Shown here: positions 1-11,339 of the stretch, piece after piece
How positions within the stretch are numbered: the first letter of the stretch is position 1
Layout: each line of letters opens with the position of its first letter
Assembly: GCF_027580225.2 (NCBI RefSeq)
Contig: NC_073343.2
Location: 2,341,501 to 2,405,500, forward strand
Source: Misgurnus anguillicaudatus
Taxonomy: Eukaryota > Chordata > Actinopteri > Cypriniformes > Cobitidae
Direction of reading: 5' to 3'
DNA: 64,000 nucleotides
The notes under the pieces: generated by a model
Told to the model about the DNA's origin: nothing
The model's input: the letters and a program-made list of their open reading frames with translations, nothing else
Database searches by the model: none
Translations under genes and position numbers: made by a program

Positions 1-1521
1 GAGTCAAGACAGAGTCTTTGAAGGGTTGAGACCGAGTCGAGACCAAGCCTGTTGGTTTTCAAATACAGTCGAGTCTGAATCAAGAGCGAGTCTTTGAGGA
101 AACAAGTCCTTTAGGAGTCGAGACCGAGTTGGTGATTCTCACGAAACCATTGAAACACCACGCCACTAATGATTTTAGCTTTAAAATGTGTAATATAGTA
201 ACATTAAAAAGCATCAGAATTAACACAATACTGTGTTCTACCTTGCACAATGTGTGATTTCAACATAAGAATTTATAATTGTAAATTTGATCTCATTTTC
301 TGCTGAAATTCTCATTACCGCAATGTGTCCGGCTGTGTTTGAACATGCGTTATGTTGTAATTTAATCAAATTAACACAAAAATATTAAGAAAAAAAAATG
401 GATGTTTTGCTAGACTACTTTAGATGACAGAAAAAATATTTACTGAATATTCATGTATAATAATAATTAAGAAAAATTAGGAAAATGATGTGTCCATGCC
501 TGATGTTCTCATCCTCCGCAACACTTTTTGAGAACAGTTTAAGCACACATACAGAATTTTAATAAAGTTTGATTTTGAGTGACCAAGCACATGGACCAGT
601 TACTTCAAGATGGCTACCAGGTAAGATGATTTTTTACAGTTAATTTGAAATATTGTCTTGTCAGAATGCTTACACGACATTTTGATTATCATTACCGCAA
701 CAGATGCTTATTAAATGTTAATTTAATTAATAGAAGCATAATACTTTAATTTTAAATGCATGTGCAGAATCTCCAAATTATGTTCTTTCAGGTTTGTCAT
801 GTCATTTTGAAAATATGTCAGTGTTGATGTTTTCTGACTGTTGCGGTAATGAGATTTTTTAGGACAAATTTTTTAAATTATGTTACAAAAAGTGTTAAAT
901 GATAAGTAAAAGTTTTTAAATTAATGTTCCCATTTACTCCAGACTTTGTTTTTCAATGTCTGGTGGGAAAAAAGTAAATTTAAGCAATTTTTACATTTTC
1001 ATGCTTGACATTTTTAAAACCAAGTTTTCGTGAGAATCACCCGAGTTGAGACCAAGACCATAAAAACATTTCAGTTTTCATATTCATGATTCAATATCAC
1101 CCGAGTTAATAATTCAACAGTTAGGCCTACAGACTAAGCTAGATTGGGAATTGTTTAGAGGAGCAGTCTTAACGTCTTAATATGGACTATGCTTTTACTA
1201 TAATTAAAAAATCCCGGCCACATGCATCATCTTCTGCCTATATTGCTAGAGATAAATAAACGGCTCTGATGGCAGTATCTTTGCATTGCATTTTCAAATA
1301 ATGCCCGTCAACATTGCATTTTACTATTATTGTTATGTATTGTGTGGTTTTTTATATGAACATAAAAAAATGCGTTGGTCTCGAGGACTTGGTCTGAAAT
1401 TACGAGTCCTTCTCATCCCACTGTGGTCCGAGACTGAGTCAAGACCGAGTCTTTGAAGGAACAAGTCCGAGATGAGTCCACAAATCAGAAATCGAGACCG
1501 GACTTGAGTACTACATCACTA
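1..1521. mobile_element. Interspersed element rich in GAGTC/GAGACC motifs, interrupted by another element
   Basis: Both flanks (1-130 and 1042-1521) are built from the same degenerate words (GAGTC, GAGACCGAGTC, AAGTCC). The right side ends in GAGTACTACATCACTAG. The two halves are separated by an independent inverted-repeat element (131-1041). There is no coding potential. The left edge of the element lies outside the window. The family is not named. Confidence 0.55.
131..1041. mobile_element. Nested 911-bp non-autonomous DNA transposon with 16-bp perfect TIRs
   Basis: The left end reads GGTGATTCTCACGAAA and the right end is its exact reverse complement (TTTCGTGAGAATCACC). The element is flanked on both sides by CGAGTT (125-130 and 1042-1047), a probable 6-bp target duplication. 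The interior is AT-rich and has no open reading frame of note. Confidence 0.75.
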
Positions 1522-1645
1522 GTATTGTGTAGTGGTCATGGGTTTGAACCACAATGAAGACATTGTAAATGTATACATTTAAATGCATTGAAAGTTGTTT
1601 TGGATTAAAGCATTCGGCAAATGTGTAATTGTAATGTCACCTTCA
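1522..1645 (+). repeat. tRNA-derived SINE, degraded copy
   Basis: A box-B-like GGGTTTGAACC is followed by the characteristic SINE tail (ATGCATTGAAAGTTGTTTTGG, ATTAAAGCATTCGGCAAATG). The same tail recurs at about 10.1, 10.3, 12.7, 48.5, 59.1 and 61.0 kb. Confidence 0.55.
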
Positions 1646-1669
1646 TTTTAGAGAATGATAAGTCATACT

Positions 1670-1785
1670 TAAAAAGGACATATCATGAAAAACTGACGTT
1701 TTTAATGTTTAAGTGCTATAATTGGGTCCCCAGTGCTTCTATCAACCTAGAACATGTGATAAAGAACAACCCAGTAAAGGAGTAA
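1670..1785 (+). mobile_element. MITE family A, left-end fragment
   Basis: Matches the first ~115 bp of the full copy at 2103-2554: GGACATATCATGAAAAAC, GTTTAAGTGCTATAATTGGG and the block about 'cttctatcaacctag'. Truncated after the 'aacccagtaa' block. About 300 bp of unassigned AT-rich sequence lies between it and the full copy. Confidence 0.7.
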
Positions 1786-2102
1786 ATATCTTCAGGACAC
1801 TTAAACTATAGTCATTTATTTAACACTTTTAGGTCATTTTGAACTTTGAAGGGTTTTCTGGTACTATGGGAATGGATGGCAACTGAGTTGGTCACCATCC
1901 ACTCCCATAGGAACCAAAAACCACCAAACAACACTTCTTAGAAAAATCAGCATTTGGTTTAAAAAGAACAACAAAATGGAGTTTCCAATGACATATGGGT
2001 AAGTAAATAATTTTAACAATTTTTTTAATTTGGAGTGAACTTCCCCTTTAAGTCTTTACCTCCGCTGAGGCATGCATCTAGTACACATTTACATTTAAAA
2101 CC

Positions 2103-2554
2103 TTAAAGGGGACATATTATGAAAATCTGACTTTTTCCATGTTTAAGTGCTATAATTGAGTCCCCATTACGTTTATCAACCCAGAAAATGTGAAAAAGTC
2201 AAACCCAGTATCTTAGTTTTGGTAAACCATTCTTTGCAAGCATGTAAAAAAATAGCTCATTGAAATTTTGCTCTGCTTGTGATGTCAGAAGGGGATAATA
2301 CTGCCCCCTAATCTGCACTATACAACCACGCTACTGGCATTTACAGTAGTGCAAAGATCAGTTCATTTGCATTTAAAAGGACACACCCAAAAACGGCACA
2401 TTGTTGCTCACACATACAAAGTGTAAATTTTAACATGTTATAATAAATTATCTATAGGCTATGGCATTTTGAGTTAAAACCTCACATATGTACTCTAGGG
2501 ACACCGAAGATTTATTTTGCATCTTAAAAAAGTCTGGTGAAATGTCCCCTTTAA
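2103..2554 (+). mobile_element. MITE family A, full-length copy
   Basis: About 452 bp, starting TTAAAGGGGACATATTATG and ending AAATGTCCCCTTTAA, so both ends are inverted copies of TTAAAGGGGACAT. The TTAA at each end may be the target duplication, as in piggyBac-type MITEs (inference). The same sequence recurs at 9465, 13495, 16520, 21413 and 50765. Confidence 0.8.
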
Positions 2555-2600
2555 GTAAACAACAATATCTAACTAGATAGAAAAGTTTGAAGACAAACTT

Positions 2601-4946
2601 TATGTTGGCTTGACAAAACCTAGCCTGAACGTTTAAAAAAGTTTGAGAGAAACTTAAAACAAGTTTAGTTTAGTAGTCTAACTTTCCGTAAATATGATTT
2701 AACAAAAAGTTAGCATGTTAACATGATTTAGCACTAAGTTAGCATAATGTTTACATGAATTAGCATGAGTAAGCATGATGCTAACAAGAATTAGCATGAA
2801 GCTAGCATGATGCTAACAAGAATTAGCATGAAGCTAGCATAATGCTAACATGAATTAGCATGAAGCTAGCATGATGCTAACATGAATTGGCACAAAGCTA
2901 GTATGATGCTAACATGAATTAGCATGAAGCTAGCATGATGCTAACATGAATTAGCATGAAGCTAGCATGATGCTAACATGAATTAGCATGAAGCTAGCAT
3001 GATGCTAACATGAATTAGCATGAAGCTAGCATGATGCTTACATGAATTAGCATGAAGTTAGCATGATGCTAACATGAATTAGCATGAAGTTAGCATGATG
3101 CTAACATGAATTAGCATGAAGCTAACATGATGCTAACATGAATTAGCATGAAGTTAGCATGATGCTAACATGAAGCTAGCATGAAGCTAGCATGATGCTA
3201 ACATGAATTAGCATGAAGTTAGCATGATGCTAACATGAAGCTAGCACGAAGCTAACATGAATTAGCATGAAGCTAGCACGACGCTAACATGAATTAGCAT
3301 GAAGCTAGCACGATGCTAACATGAATTAGCATGAAGCTAGCACGACGCTAACATGAATTAGCATGAAGCTAGCATGATGCTAACATGAATTAGCATGAAG
3401 CTAGCATGATGCTAACATGAATTAGCACAAAGCTAGTATGATGCTAACATGAATTAGCATGAAGCTAGCATGATGCTAACATGAATTAGCATGAAGCTAG
3501 CATGATGCTAACATGAATTAGCATGAAGCTAGCATGATGCTAACATGAATTAGCATGAAGCTAGCATGATGCTTACATGAATTAGCATGAAGTTAGCATG
3601 ATGCTAACATGAATTAGCATGAAGTTAGCATGATGCTAACATGAATTAGCATGAAGCTAACATGATGCTAACATGAATTAGCATGAAGTTAGCATGATGC
3701 TAACATGAAGCTAGCATGAAGCTAGCATGATGCTAACATGAATTAGCATGAAGTTAGCATGATGCTAACATGAATTAGCATGAAGCTAGCACGATGCTAA
3801 CATGAATTAGCATGAAGCTAGCACAATGCTAACATGAATTAGCATGAAGCTAGCACGATGTTAACATGAATTAGCATGAAGCTAGCATGATGTTAACATG
3901 AATTAACATGAAGTTAACATGATGCTAACATAAGTCAGCATGACGCTAGCATGAAGCTAACATGATGCCAACATTAATTAGCATGAAGCCAACATGATGC
4001 TAACATGATTTAGCATGAAGTTAGCAAGATTTATTATGAAATTAGCATAAAGCTAACATGAAACTAGCATGAAGCTAGTATGACTTAGCATGAAGCTAGC
4101 ATGAAGCTAACATGACCAAAAGACCCAACCCCCATGTCTCTATGATTTTCGGATCCAAAGATATAAGGCTTTGTTTATTATGTTGCTAGGGTGCTCATAT
4201 TTGGTTGCTAGGGGCGTGGCTTAATACCTCGATAAGAATCCTCAGAGACTGATTGGATGCCTGAGTAAAATGAGCCAACCCCCATGTCTCTGTGACACTG
4301 TGCTGCAAAGATATCCATCTGAGCATTTTATAATGGCAGTCTATGGGATATGTTGCTAGGGTGCCAAAAAATGGTTGCTAGGGGCGTGGCTTAATAGCTA
4401 TGGGACGATCCTGAGAGACTGATTGGATGCCTGAGTAAAATGAGCCTACCCCCATATCTCTACGACACTCTAACGTGAAGATATTCCATCTGGGACGCTT
4501 GTATTCCCTTATATGGGCATGTTTCCTGCCCCATTATAAGTCAATGGGGAAATTTGGGTGCCTCTTACACCCCAGGGGTGAAATTTACACCCCAATGTGA
4601 TGTATGTTCTTACAGAGCCTGCCAGCCTCTTCAAATGTGGTAAGCCACAAGTTTCTACAAATTTCTCGCTTGCAGCTATGACCCGTCAAAGTTGGTCGTA
4701 ATGTTAAGTCAATGGAAAATTTGGGGTGTTTCAGCGCCCCGTTTAGGAATTCGGTAGGTCCCATCAGTTAGAAAAGTCATAGCACCAATCTACGTACCAG
4801 TCTTAAAAGTTTTGTAAAGTTTTGTGGGTGTAGCTTGAAAGCTCTAGGAGGAGTTACTGTGAGAAAAAGTGTGGACCAGAAGAATAATAATAATAATAAT
4901 AAGCTTAGATCGAAGAACAGTATGTTGGCTTTGTCAAGCCAACATA
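2601..4946. mobile_element. 2.3-kb TIR-bounded element carrying an internal minisatellite
   Basis: The left end TATGTTGGCTTGACAAAACC (2601-2620) matches the reverse complement of the right end (4927-4946) at 19 of 20 bases. The right end itself forms a short hairpin (TATGTTGGCT...AGCCAACATA, 4921-4946). The 3' third (about 4120-4920) holds repeated blocks such as GTTGCTAGGGGCGTGGCTTA and GACTGATTGGATGCCTGAG. There is no transposase frame, so it is non-autonomous. Confidence 0.7.
2697..4118. repeat. 32-bp minisatellite with higher-order organisation
   Basis: Tandem units of about 32 bp built from three related 10-11-mers (TTAGCATGAAG, CTAGCATGATG, CTAACATGAA), about 44 units long. Diagnostic variants recur at a fixed 535-bp offset: 'gcacaaagctagtatg' near 2890 and 3425, and 'gatgcttacatg' near 3034 and 3569. 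The array therefore grew by duplication of a ~535-bp block as well as of single units. It degrades at its right edge. Confidence 0.9.
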
Positions 4947-5760
4947 ATTATCTGGGTAAACTATTTCTTTAATCACTTTATTTCTGTGTATGTTTAATAA
5001 TTGAAGCCATAAACAAATGCAAACACAGTATAAATCTGATTCAGTGCTAAGCCATGTTTTTGATTAGGAAAGTAAATGAAAGTAGAAATGTTTTAAAGCA
5101 AACACAACAATTTTAGATTTTAGATGTCTCCTTTTTATATTTAGTAGCACCAAAAGAACATGTTTTTGTTTTGACTTGTTCTTCCAGTCTGTGGTGTAGG
5201 TATTTATAAAGACAGACCAGTGCCTGGTTCTCTACCACAATTTGTTTAGTAACTCTTCATTTTTGCATCCATCCTGTTTCCTCGTGTGTAAAATGGCCAT
5301 CTGTGCTTGCAGCCTTTAAAGATCCCGGGCTCTTCTCCAGAGGACATGCTGACCCGCAAGTATCTGCACCAGACTGTTTTATAATTTTATTAGTATTGAT
5401 GAATATAAATAACACCTGACGGACAGAATGAGTTTGGTGTAAATAAGATATTAAAAATGTTGCAATTCTGCAAAACAATTGTCTCTGTATAGCCCTCAAA
5501 GCACAAGATGCATTGGGCACTGCCCAAAACAAAATGGACACCTTTATCCGGGGGCAGAATAAGTTACAGACAAAAAAGGGAGGTCATCACATAATAATAT
5601 AGTTGTACAGTAGTATATTTGTTCACATAATTTATATGCACACACCTGCTTTATATTTACTTTTTAAATTGTAGTTGCCTGTATACTAAGAAACAAACTA
5701 AATGCATGGTTTTTGCATAAGACATATTTGTTAAATACCAATGAAATGAAGTGATATTTG

Positions 5761-6201
5761 TTAAAGGAAAACACCACAATTTTTCAACATTTTACTATGT
5801 TCTTACCTCAACCCAAACGAATTAATACATATCTATCTTTTTTTTCAATGAGTGCACTTAATCTTTGTACAGCACTTCTTGAATGTGTTAGCATTTAGCC
5901 TAGCTCCATTCATTCCTATGGCTCCAAACAAAACTTTTATTTTATGCCACCATACTTACTCATGTAACTACTCATGTAACAGTCTTTAAATATGAAAAAC
6001 ATGGAAGTATTTGGTGGCTTCTAAATTCATCCCTGTTTGGATCCTAAGGAATGAATGTGGCTAGGCTAAATGCTAACACATTTACGACACGCTGTACAAT
6101 GATTAAGTGCCTGCATTGAACAAAGATAGGTACATATTAATTTGTCTAAGTTGAGGTAAGAACATAATACAATTTTGAAAAACTGTGGTGTTTTCCTTTA
6201 A
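5761..6201. mobile_element. Foldback MITE, ~440 bp
   Basis: The ends are TTAAAGGAAAACACCACA and its reverse complement TGTGGTGTTTTCCTTTAA. The arms stay complementary far inward: 'ttcttacctcaac' pairs with 'gttgaggtaagaac', and 'tgttagcatttagcctagc' pairs with 'gctaggctaaatgctaaca'. No coding content. Confidence 0.8.
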
Positions 6202-7084
6202 AGAAAGACATTTCAATTAGTAATGAATAACCGTTTCATTGCTAAAGTGAAATGACTAAACCTAAACTATATATAAGCTTAATAAAAATGCTCATTTACA
6301 AGAAAACGGCAGATGTATTTAGAGGGTTTTGCATCTGATCCTACAAAATGGTGGAGAGATATTTACGATAGGAAGTGAGGTAAAACATTAGTGCAGTTCT
6401 CTGCAACAGTGATTTATTTAGATATACATTTCCTATATGTTATGATTCACGTGCAGAACATGACTTTGTTTATTTGTTCATGTCTATGCTCCGTGTCTGG
6501 TCTGCAGGTTTGTCCACATAAGTTGGCTTGTCTGGAGTGTCCCGTAGTGGTGGACAGCCTTGGTCTGTCAGGTTGCCAAGTCCACACTATGCTTGGAAAA
6601 GAAGCAGACCATTCAGAGCCAACCCAGTCCAGTGGGTATTAAAAAGATGTTGGGATGTTTATAATGGGAATGGTAGTTTGTTCCCTGGCACCCGGGTGTA
6701 CCTTAGGGGTTAGTGGTGGCAAAGGTCAATTACAGGTTCGGCATAACAATAATAAATCAAGTTGAAGGATGCTTGTGTAGAACTCATTGAATTTATGTGA
6801 AGCATGAAGAACATGGTTGGCTGGGATAGTTTATTATTTTTGCATTGGCATATCGATGCTTTGGATGGATTATGAATAGCCTACATTTTCATTTTAAAGC
6901 AAATGATCTGGTGAAGGAGCTGGAAAACTCAACTGGACATTTTAACTTTGATCTACAATAATTCAAATATTTAATCATTATTTACACGTGTGCATTTGGC
7001 AGGCACTTTTATGCAAAGTAATACATTTTATTAGTATATGTGTTCCCTAAACCATGACCTTTGCTTTGCTAACTTAATGCTGAG
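6202..7084. other. Non-coding stretch, nothing recognised
   Basis: Two short plus-strand open frames (6391-6713) have no recognisable domain and overlap each other out of frame. I see no repeat family and no exon of a known gene here. Confidence 0.4.
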
Positions 7085-7499
7085 CTACACTGTCAGAAAG
7101 AAATGGAAGGAGGGATAGAAAGAGATTCCCAAGATTGTGAAATCCCAATCTCTTCCAGCAGAGGTCCTCCAACAATAGCTTTCTGCAGCATGTTGGTCTT
7201 TATCTTCATAGACCAAAATCTGCAAAGGCCTTTTTATGTTTAACAAATATCCCAAGAAAGATGACCTTCTCCACATAAAGATTAGAGGATGTTTTGTGGT
7301 CTGTAAATAAAAGAGTAAGGCAGATCATTTTATCCCTAGCAACACATATTACGCAAATATAAAAAATATGAGCATGTTTTGCATTGCAGAATAATAAGCC
7401 ACGTCTTTGTATTCACTATATGACAGACAGAATATTGTCAGAGTATTTGCTATAGTCTCTATCCATCTTATGTCATTATAAATGGTTCCAAGTTGTCAC

Positions 7500-7680
7500 T
7501 GTGACAGTACCCTTTAAAAGGGTCCGAATATGTACCATTTAGGTACCAATATGTATACATTTTGTACCATTGTGTACCTTTGATGTACTAATAAGAGCTC
7601 TTTAGGTGCAAAGGTGTACTTTCTAAAAGTGTACAGCCCCAGGGACAGCCCCAATACAGATTCCTGTAGTTCCTCGGAAT
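7500..7680. mobile_element. MITE with GTACC-rich ends
   Basis: Runs from 'gtgacagtaccctttaaaagg' to 'gtacagccccaggg', with internal repeated 'ggtaccaatatgta'. Similar copies lie at about 12.46, 28.26 and 49.67 kb. This copy sits between exon pieces of the TGFBRAP1-like relic. Confidence 0.6.
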
Positions 7681-8255
7681 GCTGTTTTTGGTATTTGCTA
7701 GGAGCAGTCCTATGGTGAAAACCCTGAAATGGCAACCAATTAGTTTGAGTTCACATGAAATACCCTAAAAATAACATGTAAATAGCTCCAAATTATGGAT
7801 TTTACCCCAAATATTCTGTATTGCTCTAGGTCAAACACACACACATGGAGGTTATACAGTAGTTATTTTTAGATGACACAAGCTGATCCAGTTTCTCATA
7901 TTCTCCTTGTTCTAAATACAGCTTAAAAAGCACAGAGTCGATATCCTGAAGACAGATTTGGCCTTGAACTGTTTGCCTGACTTCTCTTAAAATGTCGTCC
8001 AAGAAGCTATATTGCGGTCGTCTCGGTTTAAGGTTCAGAGATCCTTGGCACTGCTGACTGTTATTGTCTGAGGTGTGAAATTTTCACTCACAACAGACAT
8101 GGATGGATAAAGGCGCATGATTTCCCTTGGGTCTGCTTTACCTTACTGGACAACAAAGATTAGGTGCATGGTCATTGTAATGTTTTAACAACCTAGGCTG
8201 TCAGATCATTTTTTCAAATACAACTAAACGATATAACAGAATTTACACGAAAAGC

Positions 8256-8345
8256 TCATTAAAGGGCACATATTATACCCATTTTACTATTTAAACACTT
8301 GAATATGCATTTTCTTATTTAAAATAAGTAACTGTCATTTTGTTC
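8256..8345 (+). mobile_element. Fragment of a TTAAAGGGCACATATTA-type MITE
   Basis: Starts TTAAAGGGCACATATTATA, resembling the ends of other TTAA-bounded MITEs in the window. No matching right end is visible. Confidence 0.4.
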
Positions 8346-9076
8346 AATGCAACCATGGCTCAATTCTGTGTACATTGAGCTCATTATGGTCTTTAGTCAG
8401 CACTGGTACACCTAATACATTAATCAGCATTTTCATGGTGTTATTTTCCTGTGGCTTCAAACAAAAGGCTCACAAACACAGATGAGTAAGAAGGTCATGC
8501 AAGCATCTATTGCAAAAAATGCAGTAGCTTTCTCCAGGTATTATAAAGCTCAGTGATTTGCATTGGCAGACTTTACTAACATATCAGAGGAGGACAAGAC
8601 ATAAATCAAGTGTTTAGTACTTTATCTTTGCTCTTACCCTGCAAGAATCTTTTGGCAGGAGATGTTGAACTCCGTCCAGCAGTGTAAGAGCTTCATCAAC
8701 TTTCTCCTCTCTAACAAGCTCTTGAATTTGATACTCAAGGGGAACTGATGACAGGCGATGAATCTCTTTCTCAGCCACAACAAAAACGCTCAAAGAGCTG
8801 AACATTTATTAAATAGCTACAGTATATTCAAAAGATTGTCTACAAATGATGCTCTCAGTACAAGATTAAATAAGTGTATTTAATAAGCTTAGTGAAAGCT
8901 GGTTCCAGCAGGAATTGATTCATAGAGACAGGTTGGAGAGTGAGGTTTGAAATATTAAAGGTTAAGTGACATCAGCAAAAAAAGAAGAGTGTTGCAGAGG
9001 ATGTTATTATGAGTCAGTAAGGACACTCATCTGTTTTTACATTACTTTAAAATAAGCTATTAAAACTGAGTTAAGC

Positions 9077-9289
9077 AATAAAATAAAATAAAATAAAATA
9101 AAATAAAATAAAATAAAATAAAATAAAATAAAATAAAATAAAATAAAATAAAATAAAATAAAATAAAATAAAATAAAATAAACATTTAATTTAATTTAAT
9201 TTAATTTAATTTAATTTAATTTAATTTAATTTAATTTAATTTAATTTAATTTAATTTAATTTAATTTAATTTAATTTAATTTAATTAAT
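9077..9289. repeat. Compound pentanucleotide microsatellite (AAAAT)n then (TTTAA)n
   Basis: About 21 units of AAAAT (9077-9182) switch abruptly, after 'aacatt', to about 21 units of TTTAA (9184-9289). It lies where the TGFBRAP1-like relic should hold an intron or a lost exon. Confidence 0.95.
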
Positions 9290-9464
9290 ACTTTCTAGTT
9301 ACAGCAACTCACAACTACACTTTTTTCTTTTTTATCTTGTTTTCAGTACAAAAAAAAAAACATAAAAATTAAGTGAATTTGTGCTTAAAACAAACAAAGC
9401 AACAACAACAACAAAAATAAATAAATAAATAAATAAAATGCTAATGGGGTAAGAAAATAAACAC

Positions 9465-9892
9465 TTAAAAGGGACATATCATGAAAATCAGACTTTTTCC
9501 ATGTTTAAGTGCTATAATTGGGTCCCCAGTGCTTCTATCAACCTAGAAAACATGAAAAGGAACAACTCATTAACTTAGTTTTGGTAAACCATTCTCTGCA
9601 AGCATGTGAAAAAATAGGTCATTGAAATTTGGCTCCCCTTTTGATGTCAGAAGGGGTTAATACCACCCCTTAATATGCACTATCGAACCATGGCACTGCT
9701 ATTTATTGCAGAGATCATCTCGTTTGCATTTGAAATGGCACACCCAAAATCGGCACGTTTTGTTCACACCTACAAAGTGGCAATTTTAACATGCTATAAT
9801 AAATTACCTATATGGTATTTTGAGCTAAAACTTCACATACGTACTCTGGGGACACCAAAGATTTATTTGACATCTTAAAAAAGTCCCTTTAA
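9465..9892 (+). mobile_element. MITE family A copy
   Basis: Matches the 2103-2554 copy nearly end to end; the right end is shortened to 'aagtccctttaa'. It is flanked by inverted 'aatggggtaagaaaata' (9443-9460) and 'attttcttaccccatt' (9913-9930), so it appears inserted in a second, foldback-type element. Confidence 0.8.
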
Positions 9893-9934
9893 TACGAGAA
9901 AAATTCAAGGAATATTTTCTTACCCCATTGGCAG

Positions 9935-9935
9935 A

Positions 9936-10020
<85 letters not shown>
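9935..10020. repeat. (AT)n microsatellite
   Basis: An almost uninterrupted TA/AT dinucleotide run of about 85 bp. Confidence 0.97.
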
Positions 10021-10021
<1 letters not shown>

Positions 10022-10059
10022 ATACTAAGTCAAAATGATTGTTCCTGTAGCTAGAGCAA

Positions 10060-10370
10060 TTGTGTACACACACTGATTAAAATGCTTGAATGGACTGTAA
10101 TCTGCTTTGAATAATAGTTTCTGCCAAATGTGTAAACATAAATGACTTGCATACAGTCAATTTAATTGTACTCAACAATTTAAAGGTCCAATGTGTAAAT
10201 TTAGTGGTGAGACTGTGAATTGCAACCAACGGCTCAGTCTTCTTCATTTATTCTTTACACCATTCCAGCATCTATGGCTAAATTTATGACAAGAACTGGT
10301 AGATTCATACATTTACATTTAGGCATTTAGCAGACATCTTTATCCAAAGTGACTTACAAAGGAAACAATC
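10060..10370. repeat. Two SINE tail fragments plus a MITE end
   Basis: 10070-10140 carries a plus-orientation SINE tail (AATGGACTGTAATCTGCTTTG). 10310-10365 carries a minus-orientation tail (TTAGGCATTTAGCAGACATC). Between them, 10182-10235 ('aaaggtccaatgtgtaaatt', 'gaattgcaacc') resembles the ends of the element at 20388-20770. Confidence 0.5.
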
Positions 10371-11339
10371 AGATTTGTCATGATACATTTTTTTACGGTA
10401 GCCTCCAAAGGACAAACACGTCATCGTCTGAGACAACATAGTGAAAAAACGCGCTCTGTAGAGCAGAAACGTGGGGGCGCAAAGTTCAAAAATCTTACCC
10501 AAACATCCTGGCCCATTTAAAATGAATTCCTCGTTTCCGTATTTGTTGGCTCTGATATTTTGTTTTCCCAGGTTATGTGGGAAAAGGTCGAGGGTGGTTT
10601 GGCTCTGATAATCATGGAGAAAATATCTGTCACAAGTGGCCACACACATACAGGTCTCCTGCACAGCCAGAGCCATGGGTTCGTGAGGCCGAACCACCTG
10701 TCTCACACACTCCCATCTGTCTGCACACACATTATAAACGCTCATTGATTTTTTTTCTTGCTGGAAGCTACAAAGAGATCCACAAAAATAGACTGCAATC
10801 TGCACCTCAGACTTAATAGACACAAAAATAACAAGTTCTGGATTTTCTTTAGGGCAGAATTGAATGCATGGAGAACATGTTGAGCATCGTGACAGAACCG
10901 TCTCTCAGTACCAAGAAACGATTCAGAATAGGGGCTGGGTGATGGCTCCGCTTCGGCCCATCTGTCTCTTCTCCACCTCCTGCACAGCAAGCTTCCTTCA
11001 CCACTCATGATATTTACAGTCAGATACTCCACAGCTTCCTCTTTGATCCCAATATAGAGGTTTTACCAAACACTCTAAACACGAAATGCTTGATTTCTCT
11101 CTGCCTTTCCCTGAGGGAAATTTTTGGAAAACTAGCACAGCAGTAAAGCTTTCATGGTCACTTACTTAGATCAAAAATAGACCTTAAAAATCATCAGGAA
11201 CCTTGAACGTTTGGCAAAAAAAGAAAACAATAAGGTTGTAGTCTGATATTAAATATGTTCTCTGTTTGTCACACCACAGAAAAATTTTATATTAACCACC
11301 CATCCATCCAAACTAAAATAAAATAATTTATCAAAATGT

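Larger units (their letters stand above)
7100..11115 (-). pseudogene. TGFBRAP1-family relic (CNH / Vps39-type protein), disrupted
   Basis: Collinear pieces of a TGFBRAP1-like protein can be read on the minus strand. About 10940-11110: NLYIGIKEEAVEYLTV, resembling the start of the CNH domain. About 10865-10930: ILNRFLVLRDGSVTMLNMF. 10499-10850: KENPELVIFVSIKSEV and then ALAVQETCMCVATCDRYFL, ending at a clean GTAAGA donor. 8638-8797: VPLEYQIQELVREEKVDEAL, with its own AG acceptor and GTAAGAG donor. About 7856-8132: ADPREIMRLYPSM and DIDSVLFKLYLEQGEYEKLD. About 7115-7260: RPLQILVYEDKDQHAAESYC. The family acts in endosomal tethering (CORVET/Vps3 role) and TGF-beta receptor association. Frameshifts are seen near 11062 (short A run), 10850-10865 and 8040. 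Segments for the end of the CNH domain, about 40 residues after the 8638 exon and several hundred residues of the C-terminal half are not found. Introns are retained, so it is not a processed copy. A fast-evolving live gene with assembly errors is less likely, because the neighbouring genes are intact. Confidence 0.82.

Noticed and set aside
2697..4118. CRISPR-like regular repeats
   Set aside because: Repeats are contiguous with no unique spacers, in a eukaryotic transposon.
9825..10073. Protein with an IYIYIY run
   Set aside because: Translation of the (AT)n microsatellite.
10305..10823. 172-codon minus-strand frame as a novel gene
   Set aside because: Its first part is a CNH-domain piece of the TGFBRAP1-like relic, ending at a GTAAGA donor at 10499; the rest runs into intron and a SINE.
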